Translations under genes and position numbers: made by a program | Source of the DNA: a virus | Virus record (IMG/VR): IMGVR_UViG_3300030002_000109 | Location: 1-24,033 of that record | DNA length: 24,033 nt | Reading direction: 5' to 3' (one strand) | Shown: piece by piece, positions 1 to 7,348 of the stretch | How the letters are laid out: each line of letters begins with the position of its first letter | Numbering within the stretch: position 1 is the stretch's first letter | The notes under the pieces: model-generated | Told to the model about the DNA's origin: nothing | The model's database searches: none | Seen by the model: the letters and a program-made list of their open reading frames with translations, nothing else

Positions 1-46
1 AACACTTTAATACGAGCGCAAAAACAAGGCATTAACCATAGGTGTG

Positions 47-105
47 TGTTAGCAGCATACCGCTTGTCTTTCGTATCAAAAAACTTTTTGCGGTTGCTGC
101 TAACA
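47..105. repeat. imperfect inverted repeat (long hairpin)
   Basis: The left arm (47-63, TGTTAGCAGCATACCGC) and right arm (90-105, GCGGTTGCTGCTAACA) are complementary apart from one unpaired base. They enclose a 26-base loop that itself contains AAAAA/TTTTT. No gene is seen to its left. It could be a terminator-like hairpin of an upstream gene, a REP-type palindrome or a protein-binding site. There is no clean T-run after the right arm. Confidence 0.55.
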
Positions 106-135
106 ATATTATATGCGTAGTTCAATTTTTTGACC

Positions 136-381
136 ATGTCTAAACACACTGAAATAAGCGATTTATACTTCAAAGCCTATATAGAAGGTGATATAGAAGA
201 CCATGAGATGGTTCAATTTATTGACCAAGCAATGTTGTATTTAGGAGCTAAAACATTGGCTGCTCAGGCTAAATATAAAGGAGTTGATTATAATGTAATA
301 AAGAAACAAAAGAAGCGACAATTCAATCCATTATACACATTCGTTGTCGGTGGTGTTGAGTTTGTCAAGAATAATGATTAG
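136..381 (+). CDS. small hypothetical protein, possible HTH
   Basis: This 81-residue protein is not assigned to a named family. The ATG at 136 is preferred over the in-frame TTG two codons upstream. The N-terminal half is acidic (YIEGDIEDHEM). The middle, LAAQAKYKGVDYNVIKKQ (about residues 41-58), has the shape of a small helix-turn-helix, and the C-terminal part is basic and then hydrophobic. It stands alone, followed by two strong hairpins and the TGTAGGTCG repeat region, so it appears to be a separate transcription unit from the structural genes. A small DNA-binding or regulatory role is only a guess from size and helix pattern. Confidence 0.6.
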   Translation: MSKHTEISDLYFKAYIEGDIEDHEMVQFIDQAMLYLGAKTLAAQAKYKGVDYNVIKKQKKRQFNPLYTFVVGGVEFVKNND

Positions 382-406
382 AATAACAGATCCGAAAGTA
401 ATTATC

Positions 407-435
407 AATGAGCTGACACAACGTGTCAGCTCATT
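407..435 (+). terminator. 13-bp perfect hairpin after small gene
   Basis: AATGAGCTGACAC (407-419) pairs perfectly with GTGTCAGCTCATT (423-435) across a 3-base AAC loop. There is no T-tract on the + strand, so termination is plausible but not proven. An extended palindrome acting as a binding site is an alternative. Confidence 0.5.
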
Positions 436-501
436 CTGTAGGTAGACACTCAGAGCCGTTACTAATATTTTTCAATTTACATTCAGTGCCGAAAGTAATT
501 C

Positions 502-530
502 AAGCCCGGGCAAAGCCTGGGCTTTCTTCT
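502..530 (+). terminator. intrinsic terminator
   Basis: AAGCCCGGGC (502-511), loop AAA, GCCTGGGCTT (515-524), then a pyrimidine-rich TTTCTTCT tail. The stem has one G-U pair. It is preceded by CCGAAAGTAATT (489-500), the same 12 bases that lie at 392-403 just before the hairpin at 407-435. Confidence 0.65.
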
Positions 531-652
531 CTTCAGATAGAGATTTCAGATCCGATACATTTCAATTTGTTTTTGCTCCATTTTCCCCCGCGCCCCCAAG
601 ATTTAAATAGAAAGCAATTAATTACAAATTGAAAAATATAAATCGAAATAAC

Positions 653-963
653 CGACCTACAGACCTACAGACCTATATATATATTATTTTTCAATAAAAA
701 ATTATTATATATAAGTGGTAATCATTGCTTTATGTTCGTGTATAGTTGTAGGACGGTGTAGGTCACAGATATATAATTGTAGGTCGGTGTAGGTCGTATA
801 AAAATATCCTTGTAGGTCGCTTTTCTGTTAAAACCTACAAATATAGGTCGAAAAACATATTTGTAGGTCGTTTTTTTATTGATAAATGTTTGGCTATATT
901 ATTTGAATTCAGTAACTTGTATGATAATAAAAAACTCCTGTAGGTCGATAGGTCGGTAGGACG
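653..963. repeat. iteron-like TGTAGGTCG repeat cluster around an AT-rich island
   Basis: Copies of TGTAGGTCG or close variants (TATAGGTCG, GTAGGACG, TGTAGGACG) lie at about 747, 757, 778, 788, 811, 842, 862, 939, 948 and 956. Complementary-strand copies fill 653-675, and a short inverted CCTACA lies at 834-839. Many start-to-start distances are near multiples of 10 bp (10, 21, 10, 23, 31, 20), suggesting protein bound on one DNA face. A nearly pure A+T stretch (about 676-713) sits between the inverted and direct copies, as in iteron-type origins with an unwinding element. No recognised initiator gene is in the window, so origin versus operator remains open. This also accounts for the gene-free stretch 382-1032 together with the hairpins at 407-435 and 502-530. 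Confidence 0.7.
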
Positions 964-1032
964 TAAAATATTGAAAAATATATTTTGAGTAAAAAAAATG
1001 TTTTAAATTTTTCAAAAAATAAAAACCATACA

Positions 1033-1599
1033 ATGAGCAAATTCACCATAAACATTCCTTGCAAACCTTACGTGAAAAGATTTTTAGAGTTAAATTACGG
1101 ATCACCGGTTGATTTTACGAAGGATAAGACGCTTTATATAGAATTTAGAAACAAACTTATGCGACCGTCAACTCGCTATAATAACTGCTACGATAAGTTG
1201 AAATTCGACAGGTATAGCGAAACAGTTTCTATAAAAATAACTGAATCAGATTTTTATCAATACGGTTGGGATTTATCGATTACGGATATGGTTAACTTCA
1301 ATGTAATTATTGAATCCCGGGCAAAAACGTTTATGTACATAATTGTCGGTACCCGATTATCTTTTGGTCAATACTTGACCGACTGTATTGGTTATTTTCA
1401 GCAAAAATATGATTTTCCTGAAACTGTGTGGCCAAAAGAAAGTATGATCAAAGATTGTCAGCGAAATCTGAATATTACAAAAAATGAAATTGTTAACAAT
1501 ATTTCTGAAATGATTGATAAAATAACAATAGTGAAATTGTCGGAAAAAAGGACAATTTCACACAAACTTAAAAAAGAACATGAAAGTACTAAATTTTGA
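1033..1599 (+). CDS. hypothetical phage protein downstream of repeat cluster
   Basis: The protein has 188 residues and I cannot assign it to a named family. The ATG at 1033 (MSKFTINIPCKPYVKRF) is chosen over an in-frame TTG at 985 because the latter adds a low-complexity Lys/Asn stretch. The sequence is basic and mixed alpha/beta. The first 110 residues look like a compact domain, and the C-terminal 60 residues are Lys/Glu/Ile-rich and probably helical (about 155-185). It is the first gene after the TGTAGGTCG repeat cluster and overlaps the next gene by 20 bases, so the two are likely co-translated. Binding to the adjacent repeats is an attractive but untested guess from position and charge. 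Confidence 0.75.
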   Translation: MSKFTINIPCKPYVKRFLELNYGSPVDFTKDKTLYIEFRNKLMRPSTRYNNCYDKLKFDRYSETVSIKITESDFYQYGWDLSITDMVNFNVIIESRAKTFMYIIVGTRLSFGQYLTDCIGYFQQKYDFPETVWPKESMIKDCQRNLNITKNEIVNNISEMIDKITIVKLSEKRTISHKLKKEHESTKF

Positions 1600-2056
1600 T
1601 TTTGATGGTAACCTTGGCGGGTTATCTCGAATGTTCGCAATCCCTGTTTCGAGCTATAAAAGAGTGAGGCGTGATCATACTACTAATTATAATTATTTGG
1701 AGGTAATCAACCCTGATAATATAATTGATATATACTTTACGGATGATACCGAGAACTTCACGGAGGATTTTGAGAACGGTGCCTATAAGGTTAATGTGTC
1801 GGGAATCAATCCAAAGTCGAATAAGATAAATCAGGAGCAACTCACACGGTTGCAGTCGGAAGTATATTGGTTTATTTTGTTCCAGGATAATAACGGATTT
1901 GTACGTTTGGCTGGTAATGAAGAAAACCAACCGGCTTTTAGTAGTTCCGAAACAACTGGCCAGATAACCAGTCGTAATCAGATCGCGTTTTCTTTCTCCG
2001 GCGTTCAGTCAGATTCATGTTTGTTTATTGAATTGGAAGAAATGGACAATTTATAA
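1580..2056 (+). CDS. conserved phage protein, likely virion/connector type
   Basis: This 158-residue acidic, beta-rich protein starts at an ATG inside the end of the preceding gene. From memory it has the feel of a recurrent Bacteroidota prophage family: an N-terminal FDFDGNLGGLSRMFAIP, then SYKRVRRD, a NYNYLEV(I)NPDNII strand, and a C-terminal half with DNNGFVRLAGNEE and TTGQITSRNQIAFSF. Such proteins occur among structural genes, so a neck or tail role is inferred. No catalytic motif or signal peptide is visible. The gene ends 24 bases before a hairpin and late-type promoter that separate it from the protease/capsid operon. Confidence 0.7.
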   Translation: MKVLNFDFDGNLGGLSRMFAIPVSSYKRVRRDHTTNYNYLEVINPDNIIDIYFTDDTENFTEDFENGAYKVNVSGINPKSNKINQEQLTRLQSEVYWFILFQDNNGFVRLAGNEENQPAFSSSETTGQITSRNQIAFSFSGVQSDSCLFIELEEMDNL

Positions 2057-2080
2057 GGGTTTTAGGTCTTTTTAAATGTT

Positions 2081-2119
2081 AAACAGTAGGGGGTTTTGTC
2101 CTTTCTACTGTTTTTTTTT
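2081..2119 (+). terminator. hairpin plus T-tract, overlapping a promoter
   Basis: AAACAGTAG (2081-2089) pairs with CTACTGTTT (2105-2113) and is followed by T through 2119. The loop (2090-2104) contains the GTCCTTT element of the promoter, so termination and re-initiation signals are interleaved. Confidence 0.6.
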
Positions 2120-2132
2120 GCGGTTACTTTTG
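2098..2132 (+). promoter_or_regulatory. late-type phage promoter, copy 1
   Basis: GTCCTTT begins at 2098 and TACTTTTG (TAnnTTTG type) ends at 2132, exactly base 35 from the first G. The protease/scaffold ATG lies 21 bases after the last G. The same geometry recurs at six other places in the window. Confidence 0.75.
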
Positions 2133-2152
2133 CTTAAAATAATTTAAGAGTT

Positions 2153-3262
2153 ATGGCAAAAGACAAGGTTATTGAAATCATTGGTGGTATCAATGATTAT
2201 AATATTTCTAGAGATTATGTAAAATACATGCTTGATCAGGCTGGTGCCGGTCCTGTATTTATTGATTTTTCATCACTTGGTGGTGATGTGAATCAGGCGC
2301 TTCAGATAAAGAAATTTATTGCAGATCGAGGCGATGTGACACTTCGCTATTTTGGATTCAATGCTTCTTCTTCAACGGTTGTTGGTCATGGTGCTGTGAA
2401 AACTCAGATTTATGAGGATTCAATGTATTTAGTTCATAAACCATTGGTTGGTACTGATCCTACTTGGGGAAGTATGAACGAAGATCAAATTCAAGCAGCT
2501 ATTGATAGTCTTATTTCAAAGAAAAATGATGCTTCAGCAGCAACACTTATAATTGCGCAGGAATATGTAACTAACCGTAATCTGGAGATGAGCAAGGTTA
2601 TGGAACTTATTACGGCAGGTAATTGGATTACTGCTCAAAAAGCTGTAGAACTTGGTTTGGTAGATGAAGTAATCCCTTCTAGTTCCAAAAAATCAGCTGT
2701 TACAAACGAAGTTATCGCCATGATGACTGCTAATGGTTTTCCTGCAGTACCTGTTGAAAATTCTTCCGAAGAAGAAAAAGAAGAAACTCTCATTACAAAA
2801 ATTATCAATAAAATAAATTCATCAACCAAAACAAAACCTCAAATGACTAAAGATTATTCTTTTATCAATTCCGTACTCGGAATTGAAGGCGTTGAAGTTA
2901 AGGATGGAATGGTCTCTGTGACCGTTGAAAACATCCTGAAGCTGAACAACGAGATCAAAGCCAAAGGTGATGCTGTAACAACCTTAACTGCTGAAAGAGA
3001 CACAGCAGTTACCGACAAAGCTACCGCCGAAACTGCTCTGAATGATGCGACAAGTAAAATTGACGCCATTCACCCATCTGTAAAAGCTGCTACGACGCTA
3101 GAAGCTAAAGTGACTGCTATTAATGCAGAATTAGCCAAACGTCCGGCTGCTAAAGTTGAAAAACCTCATGGTAAAGAATCAGAATCAAATGTTGAAGATG
3201 CAGCTGATTGGGATACTATCGATAACCTTGAGCATAACAAAATTGCTGACAAAGAAATTTAA
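2153..3262 (+). CDS. ClpP-like prohead protease with C-terminal scaffold
   Basis: The protein has 369 residues. Residues 1-175 are an S14/ClpP-type serine protease: the GGDV oxyanion segment at 43-46, GFNASSS at 68-74 with Ser72 the likely nucleophile by alignment of spacing to ClpP, His95 in YLVHKP, and the AGNWITAQKAVELGLVDEV segment at 155-173 that follows the third catalytic position. Residues about 200-230 are an acidic/basic linker. Residues 231-369 are Ala/Thr/Lys/Glu-rich and probably coiled coil, typical of a scaffold fused to the maturation protease. It would shape the prohead and be cleaved during maturation. Met231 (ATG at 2843) could allow separate scaffold production. The gene lies directly upstream of the capsid gene and has its own late-type promoter. 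Confidence 0.88.
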   Translation: MAKDKVIEIIGGINDYNISRDYVKYMLDQAGAGPVFIDFSSLGGDVNQALQIKKFIADRGDVTLRYFGFNASSSTVVGHGAVKTQIYEDSMYLVHKPLVGTDPTWGSMNEDQIQAAIDSLISKKNDASAATLIIAQEYVTNRNLEMSKVMELITAGNWITAQKAVELGLVDEVIPSSSKKSAVTNEVIAMMTANGFPAVPVENSSEEEKEETLITKIINKINSSTKTKPQMTKDYSFINSVLGIEGVEVKDGMVSVTVENILKLNNEIKAKGDAVTTLTAERDTAVTDKATAETALNDATSKIDAIHPSVKAATTLEAKVTAINAELAKRPAAKVEKPHGKESESNVEDAADWDTIDNLEHNKIADKEI

Positions 3263-3282
3263 ACCTTTTTAAACTAATTATT

Positions 3283-4233
3283 ATGGCTATCGATAAAACA
3301 GCTATTATTACTGAGTACGGTGCTTATTATAAGGCCGGAAGCGAAAACGAAAAACGGTTAAAGAGACTGTTGTTGTTTGGTCGCGAAACTACCAAACTTG
3401 CTACTGAAATTAAAACAGATGATACTATCTACCAGATGGGTCAATCTGTAATTTCTTCATTGGTACAGAGTTTCCAAAAAGGGTTCACTCCTAAAGGAGA
3501 TGTCAAATTCACTCCAAATGAAATCCGATTATTTCACTTTAAAGTGGATTTGGAAATTTGGCCTGATGATATTTCAGATAGCTGGTTGGGATTTTTGGAA
3601 AGTAATTCACTTACTCGTAAAGAGTGGCCACTTATTCGTTACATCATGGAATCTCACTTCTATCAAAAAGTTGATGATGATATGGAACGTAGAGTATATT
3701 ACAAGGGTGTTTTTGTTGCTCCTACTACCGGAACTGCCGGCTTGACAGAGAACTCAATGAATGGCTTGAAGTATTATTTGCAACATAAATCAGTAAACCA
3801 TGTTACGATGGCTGCTTTAGATGCTTCAACCATTTATGATGATGTTGAAGGATTCTATGAATCAATTTCAGCGGAATACCAAGGTCAAAAAATGATTGTC
3901 GCTATGTCACCATCGTGGAAGCGCAAATTCTTGAAAGACAAACGCGCTTTGGGTTATTACCAAATAAAAGGAGCGAATGAAATTGATGATAGCATTGATT
4001 TCACGCCTTCAAATGTTATTGGCTTACCTTCTATGGAAGGAACGAATGACATCTGGGCAACTCCAGTCGGAAACTTCTTGCATATTACCAAAAAGGGTGA
4101 AAATTCTTCAAAAGTAAATATTGAAGAATCTAAACGTTGTTTGGCTATAATGACTGACTGGTACGAAGGCTTAGGCTTTGGTATTAATGAAACTGTTTGG
4201 ACTAACGTTGCCGCTGCAGCTCCTGTGTCATAA
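3283..4233 (+). CDS. major capsid protein
   Basis: The 316-residue protein is placed immediately after the protease/scaffold gene, the usual position of the HK97-fold capsid gene. It is mixed alpha/beta with an N-terminal charged region (ENEKRLKRLLLFG, about 21-33), a central MESHFYQKVDDDMERRVYYKG helix region (about 126-148), and a C-terminal domain with MIVAMSPSWKRKFLKDKRALGYY. No membrane segment or enzyme motif is visible. It shares the promoter at 2098-2132 with the protease. A 20-base gap and no terminator separate the two genes. The assignment rests mainly on gene order, size and general resemblance to Bacteroidota phage capsid proteins. Confidence 0.75.
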   Translation: MAIDKTAIITEYGAYYKAGSENEKRLKRLLLFGRETTKLATEIKTDDTIYQMGQSVISSLVQSFQKGFTPKGDVKFTPNEIRLFHFKVDLEIWPDDISDSWLGFLESNSLTRKEWPLIRYIMESHFYQKVDDDMERRVYYKGVFVAPTTGTAGLTENSMNGLKYYLQHKSVNHVTMAALDASTIYDDVEGFYESISAEYQGQKMIVAMSPSWKRKFLKDKRALGYYQIKGANEIDDSIDFTPSNVIGLPSMEGTNDIWATPVGNFLHITKKGENSSKVNIEESKRCLAIMTDWYEGLGFGINETVWTNVAAAAPVS

Positions 4234-4259
4234 GTGTAATCTATTAAAATTCATATATT

Positions 4260-4844
4260 ATGAGTAGAGTAAATTTAGAATCTATCGACCATAATTTGGA
4301 AGGTGGAAATATGTCAGGAATTGTTCCTCAGCTGATATACGGTTATTTGGAAGATGTGGCTGTATGGCCAACTGAACCGGCACCTACGGTTGCATTAGGA
4401 GTAACAACTCCGTTGACGTTGGCAGCTGCCGGCGCATTGGTTGGTGACGTGGTAATGAAAGCCGGTACCCGTGCTTTCACGTTGGACTTTACCGAAGATA
4501 CCGGTTTGTTCAAAATCAATGTTGTAGGCGAAAATGACGGTGGTCATTTTGAATATGACTTGACTATCATTAAGGCTAAGATCCGCAAAATAATTTTGGG
4601 CTTCCAAAATGCTTCTGTTGATCGTAAAATGTTCTTTATCGTTACTGACGAAAATAGCCAAACTTATTTGATGGGTAGCAAAACCCGTGGTTGTGGTTTA
4701 CAAACTGGTGGCGATGGAAATACAACCGGTACAACCGGAAGTGATCGTAATCAATCGTCACTGAGCTACAAGTTCAGAACTCGTAGAGCACTCGTTTACG
4801 AGGGAGATACCGAAGATCTGTTGACCTTAGTTCCGGTATCGTAA
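4260..4844 (+). CDS. phage structural protein (tail tube or capsid accessory)
   Basis: The protein has 194 residues and is beta-rich. It has an Ala/Val/Gly/Thr-rich segment (about 40-66), an IRKIILGFQ strand, and a Gly/Thr-rich turn followed by SDRNQSSLSYKFRTRRALVYEGD near the C-terminus. The last part resembles the end of tail-tube-like beta barrels, in which a conserved loop precedes the terminal strands. It is the last gene of the capsid operon and ends 20 bases before a perfect terminator. A major tail protein, a capsid decoration protein and a head-completion protein all fit. I favour a major virion component because it shares the capsid transcript. Confidence 0.6.
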   Translation: MSRVNLESIDHNLEGGNMSGIVPQLIYGYLEDVAVWPTEPAPTVALGVTTPLTLAAAGALVGDVVMKAGTRAFTLDFTEDTGLFKINVVGENDGGHFEYDLTIIKAKIRKIILGFQNASVDRKMFFIVTDENSQTYLMGSKTRGCGLQTGGDGNTTGTTGSDRNQSSLSYKFRTRRALVYEGDTEDLLTLVPVS

Positions 4845-4864
4845 ATGCCAAATTTAAAATTTGA

Positions 4865-4894
4865 AAGCCTCTCACAATTGTGAGAGGCTTTTTT
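4865..4894 (+). terminator. intrinsic terminator of capsid operon
   Basis: AAGCCTCTCAC (4865-4875), loop AATT, GTGAGAGGCTT (4880-4890), then T to 4894. The 11-bp stem is perfect. The T-tract abuts GTCC of the next promoter with no gap. Confidence 0.9.
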
Positions 4895-4929
4895 GTCCTT
4901 TTATCGCACGGAAAAACGCACGACTTTTG
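4895..4929 (+). promoter_or_regulatory. late-type phage promoter, copy 2 (packaging operon)
   Basis: GTCCTTTT starts at 4895 and GACTTTTG ends at 4929, base 35. Here TA of the -7 box is GA. The next in-frame ATG (4962) is 33 bases after the last G, which argues against the TTG at 4893 as a start, because that codon lies upstream of the promoter. Confidence 0.7.
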
Positions 4930-4961
4930 CGTATCATATTTATTCACCTAATTTTAAATGT

Positions 4962-5780
4962 ATGGATGTAAACACCACTGCCGGGGTAAGAGATGAAGTT
5001 ATTACCTGGGTAAACAGTAAATCAAAAGATCTTGATACCGGACTCAATCTAATGGAGAAATCCGGTTATAAACCTCATGTGTGTGCTAATTTCTTGAAAA
5101 ACAGAAATAGACAGGATATTCCTAAGAAACTGGAGGCTGAACTTCGCTTGTATCTTCGCTATTATGCCAACCCAACGGCTGACATACACAAAGATGAAGA
5201 ACTTGAAGTTGAAAAGGCTATAGCCGAAAAGATTCTTAGCAATATTGAAATCGAATTGGCTAAGGATTATCCGCCAATTATCAAGCAGTTGCTTCAGATT
5301 TATTCCGACTCGTACAAAGATCGCTCAATTGCTCATACCGATTTGAAAGATGTAGGTGAAGCCAACGACGAAGAATCGATGGATAAACGTAAATCTATTC
5401 TGTTGGTAATTGGATCAATGAGCTTGCGTCAGGAAGCATTGTGGAAAGCGTTTGAAGCTTACAGGGCTGATGGTACTCTTCCTGAAGAAGAATTATTGAC
5501 AGCTGTGTTTGTTGCAGGCGAAGAAATGAATACTACTGAAGCACCTAAGCAAAGTAAATTCAAATTGGCTGAAACATTGGAAGATTTGAAAAAACAATCT
5601 GATGGTTGGAGAATCAAAATTTCAAAAGCCGGTAACCGCTTGAATTTCCAATCGGAAAAGAAAGAGGACAAACCAAATCCAATGCCTGAAGGTCCGAAGC
5701 GCATAACCGTTGAAAAGCACATTGAACGGCTTACGGCTGAGAAACTTTTGATTGACACAGCTATTGCTAACATGAAATAA
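4962..5780 (+). CDS. hypothetical protein, first gene of packaging operon
   Basis: The protein has 272 residues and no family I recognise. It is strongly charged and mostly helical. An N-terminal domain (about 1-75) contains GYKPHVCANFLKNRNRQDIP, a central helical region spans about 85-185, and the tail is Lys/Glu-rich and probably disordered or coiled (about 210-272). The ATG at 4962 is chosen because the promoter box ends at 4929. The stop codon shares its last base with the start of the PLD-like gene (TAATG), indicating translational coupling. A role in virion assembly or packaging is suggested only by position. Confidence 0.75.
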   Translation: MDVNTTAGVRDEVITWVNSKSKDLDTGLNLMEKSGYKPHVCANFLKNRNRQDIPKKLEAELRLYLRYYANPTADIHKDEELEVEKAIAEKILSNIEIELAKDYPPIIKQLLQIYSDSYKDRSIAHTDLKDVGEANDEESMDKRKSILLVIGSMSLRQEALWKAFEAYRADGTLPEEELLTAVFVAGEEMNTTEAPKQSKFKLAETLEDLKKQSDGWRIKISKAGNRLNFQSEKKEDKPNPMPEGPKRITVEKHIERLTAEKLLIDTAIANMK

Positions 5781-6361
5781 TGCTGGTTAAACACGTAAAA
5801 ATAGAGTTAAACGCAAATCAGAAAACTGATACTGCAAAGCAACCCGAAGCCATTGAAGCTTCGGGTGCTTCTCTTTATTTTTCGAGCGAAACAAGTTTGG
5901 TAACAAAACACCTGGGCACAATTACTCCGGGACAAGATAAGCATTATTGGAGCTTTGGAAACTTCAACATGATGAGGCTTATCTTTTGGGTATTGGAACA
6001 AACGGGACCGGCTGATATTATCCTGAGCACTTATTCAATCAGTCCAAAAACAATTCAGGGAGTCATTAACCGGAGAGAAAAAGGATTAATACGAAATATT
6101 CGTTTCCTGATCGATAATCGTGTTCGGTCATTATCTCCCAAGCCGTTCGACATGCTTGTAGCTAATTTTGATTATCGCTGCATATCCATTCACGCCAAAG
6201 TAGCGTGTATATGCAACGATAACTGGAATATAACTATAGTTAGCAGTCAGAACGCTACCGATAACCCGAAAATGGAACGAGGAACGATTTATACCGGTAT
6301 TGATATTTTTAATTTCGACAAAAAAGTATTGGAAAATGCATTTATCAGAGGAACAACTTAG
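5780..6361 (+). CDS. phospholipase D-like (HKD-type) protein
   Basis: The protein has 193 residues. The C-terminal half carries one HKD-like signature: IHAK with His138 and Lys140, an Asp at 147 (slightly displaced from the usual spacing), then IVSSQNAT (153-160), matching the GS/SS-x-N part of the PLD fold. An ADIILSTYSIS strand (78-88) fits the first half of a PLD domain. Single-HKD proteins can dimerise and act as nucleases or phosphodiesterases. In a packaging operon a DNA-directed role is conceivable. The start overlaps the previous stop by one base, and the end overlaps the next gene by 26 bases. The displaced Asp leaves catalytic activity uncertain. Confidence 0.65.
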   Translation: MLVKHVKIELNANQKTDTAKQPEAIEASGASLYFSSETSLVTKHLGTITPGQDKHYWSFGNFNMMRLIFWVLEQTGPADIILSTYSISPKTIQGVINRREKGLIRNIRFLIDNRVRSLSPKPFDMLVANFDYRCISIHAKVACICNDNWNITIVSSQNATDNPKMERGTIYTGIDIFNFDKKVLENAFIRGTT

Positions 6362-6611
6362 TGGAGTGGAAGAAATGGCTTACCGATGCTTCAGTCCGGA
6401 ACTCACAGCCATTAATATAGAGGTTGACGAAATAGAGTTTTGCGAGGCCGTAAGTATTCCAGGTACTGAAGAAAGAAAAGCCTACTACAAAGGCTTTATC
6501 CGGCAACAGACTGAGCTTTGCGAATCTATTATAAAATCAGCCGGCAATGGAAGCAATCCGGCACAACAACAATTATTATCACTTATTCAAATTCTAGCCT
6601 CAAGCTTATGA
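6336..6611 (+). CDS. small HTH-like phage protein
   Basis: The protein has 91 residues. The ATG at 6336 (MHLSEEQLSGVEEMAYRCFSP) lies inside the end of the PLD-like gene. The pattern of an initial helix, FSPELTAINIEVDEIEFCEAV (about 19-39), then AYYKGFIRQQTELCESIIKSA, resembles small Bacteroidota phage proteins with a terminase-small-subunit-like helix-turn-helix, as recalled rather than searched. It could help recognise phage DNA for packaging. Its stop overlaps the next start as ATGA, so it is tightly coupled to the glycosyltransferase-like gene. Confidence 0.65.
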   Translation: MHLSEEQLSGVEEMAYRCFSPELTAINIEVDEIEFCEAVSIPGTEERKAYYKGFIRQQTELCESIIKSAGNGSNPAQQQLLSLIQILASSL

Positions 6612-7348
6612 AATTACCCAAAATAGTAATGGTTATTCCCTGTTGGGAACGTGTTGAAGTATTTAGCCTGGTATGCAAACAGCTCGATATTTTTGCCGAA
6701 AAGACGAAAGAAATAATTGATTTCAGAGTAGTGTATGTGTTCAGCGAAAATGATCCTGAATTATTTGAATTGAAATATGCTTACTTGACCAGTAACCATC
6801 AAAGGCACCATATTTTCTCCGATAACGAATTACTGGGGCAAAAATTGAATGACGGAATTACTTATGCTCAGGTATACGAATATGACTACCTGATGAACTT
6901 TGGTAGCGATGATTTGATTCACGAAAGTATTATTGATCTATATATGCCATTTATCAATGCTAGGACTGCAATTTTCGGAATCAATAAACTTTATTTTCTC
7001 CAAAAGAATGAAGATCCTTTGTTTTTCTCAAGCTATAATGTGCCGTATGTAATTGGTGCCGGTAGAATGATTCACCGTTCGGTTGTGCAATATGTGATTT
7101 TCAAACATGGAGCACTTTATTTACCTGAAATAAACAGAGGTATGGACACCATGTCGGCCAAACGAATGGAAGAATGTGGATATAAACAACGGGTTATAGA
7201 TCCCGGAGAATTTCCGATGATTGTCGACATTAAGTCAGAAATCAATATAAATAGCTTTGAATCTATCTCTACGCATAAATCAAGGGTGAAAACGTGCGAT
7301 ATTTCGATACTTGAAAACGAATTTGAACTACTAAAAACGTACAAATGA
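6608..7348 (+). CDS. glycosyltransferase-like (GT-A type) protein
   Basis: The protein has 246 residues. The ATG at 6608 forms an ATGA overlap with the preceding stop and opens with KIVMVIPCWERVEVF, the first beta strand of a GT-A nucleotide-sugar domain. DYLMNFGSDDLI (93-104) supplies a DxD-like SDD at 100-102 that would bind a metal and nucleotide sugar. RGMDTMSAKRMEECGY (177-192) resembles the acceptor-side segment of GT2-like enzymes. No membrane helix is visible, so it is probably cytoplasmic. Acceptors could be capsid, tail, modified DNA or host glycan. It is unusual between packaging genes and overlaps both neighbours (ATGA on each side). Confidence 0.7.
   Translation: MKLPKIVMVIPCWERVEVFSLVCKQLDIFAEKTKEIIDFRVVYVFSENDPELFELKYAYLTSNHQRHHIFSDNELLGQKLNDGITYAQVYEYDYLMNFGSDDLIHESIIDLYMPFINARTAIFGINKLYFLQKNEDPLFFSSYNVPYVIGAGRMIHRSVVQYVIFKHGALYLPEINRGMDTMSAKRMEECGYKQRVIDPGEFPMIVDIKSEININSFESISTHKSRVKTCDISILENEFELLKTYK

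Noticed and set aside
423-632. 69-codon open frame on the + strand
   Set aside because: It begins inside the right arm of a perfect hairpin, runs through a terminator, and has low-complexity, unprotein-like content.
653-963. CRISPR array
   Set aside because: The repeats are only 8-10 bases, irregularly spaced, in both orientations, with no unique 30-base spacers and no cas genes nearby.
985-1032. TTG start 16 codons upstream of the gene at 1033
   Set aside because: The extension is a low-complexity A/T stretch encoding Lys/Asn, while the ATG at 1033 opens a typical N-terminus.
1622-1930. Minus-strand open frame of about 100 codons
   Set aside because: It lies wholly opposite the 158-residue gene, with no supporting signals and hydrophobic, irregular composition.
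4893-4961. TTG start 23 codons upstream of the gene at 4962
   Set aside because: The codon is in the terminator T-tract and upstream of the promoter -7 box, so it would not be in the transcript.
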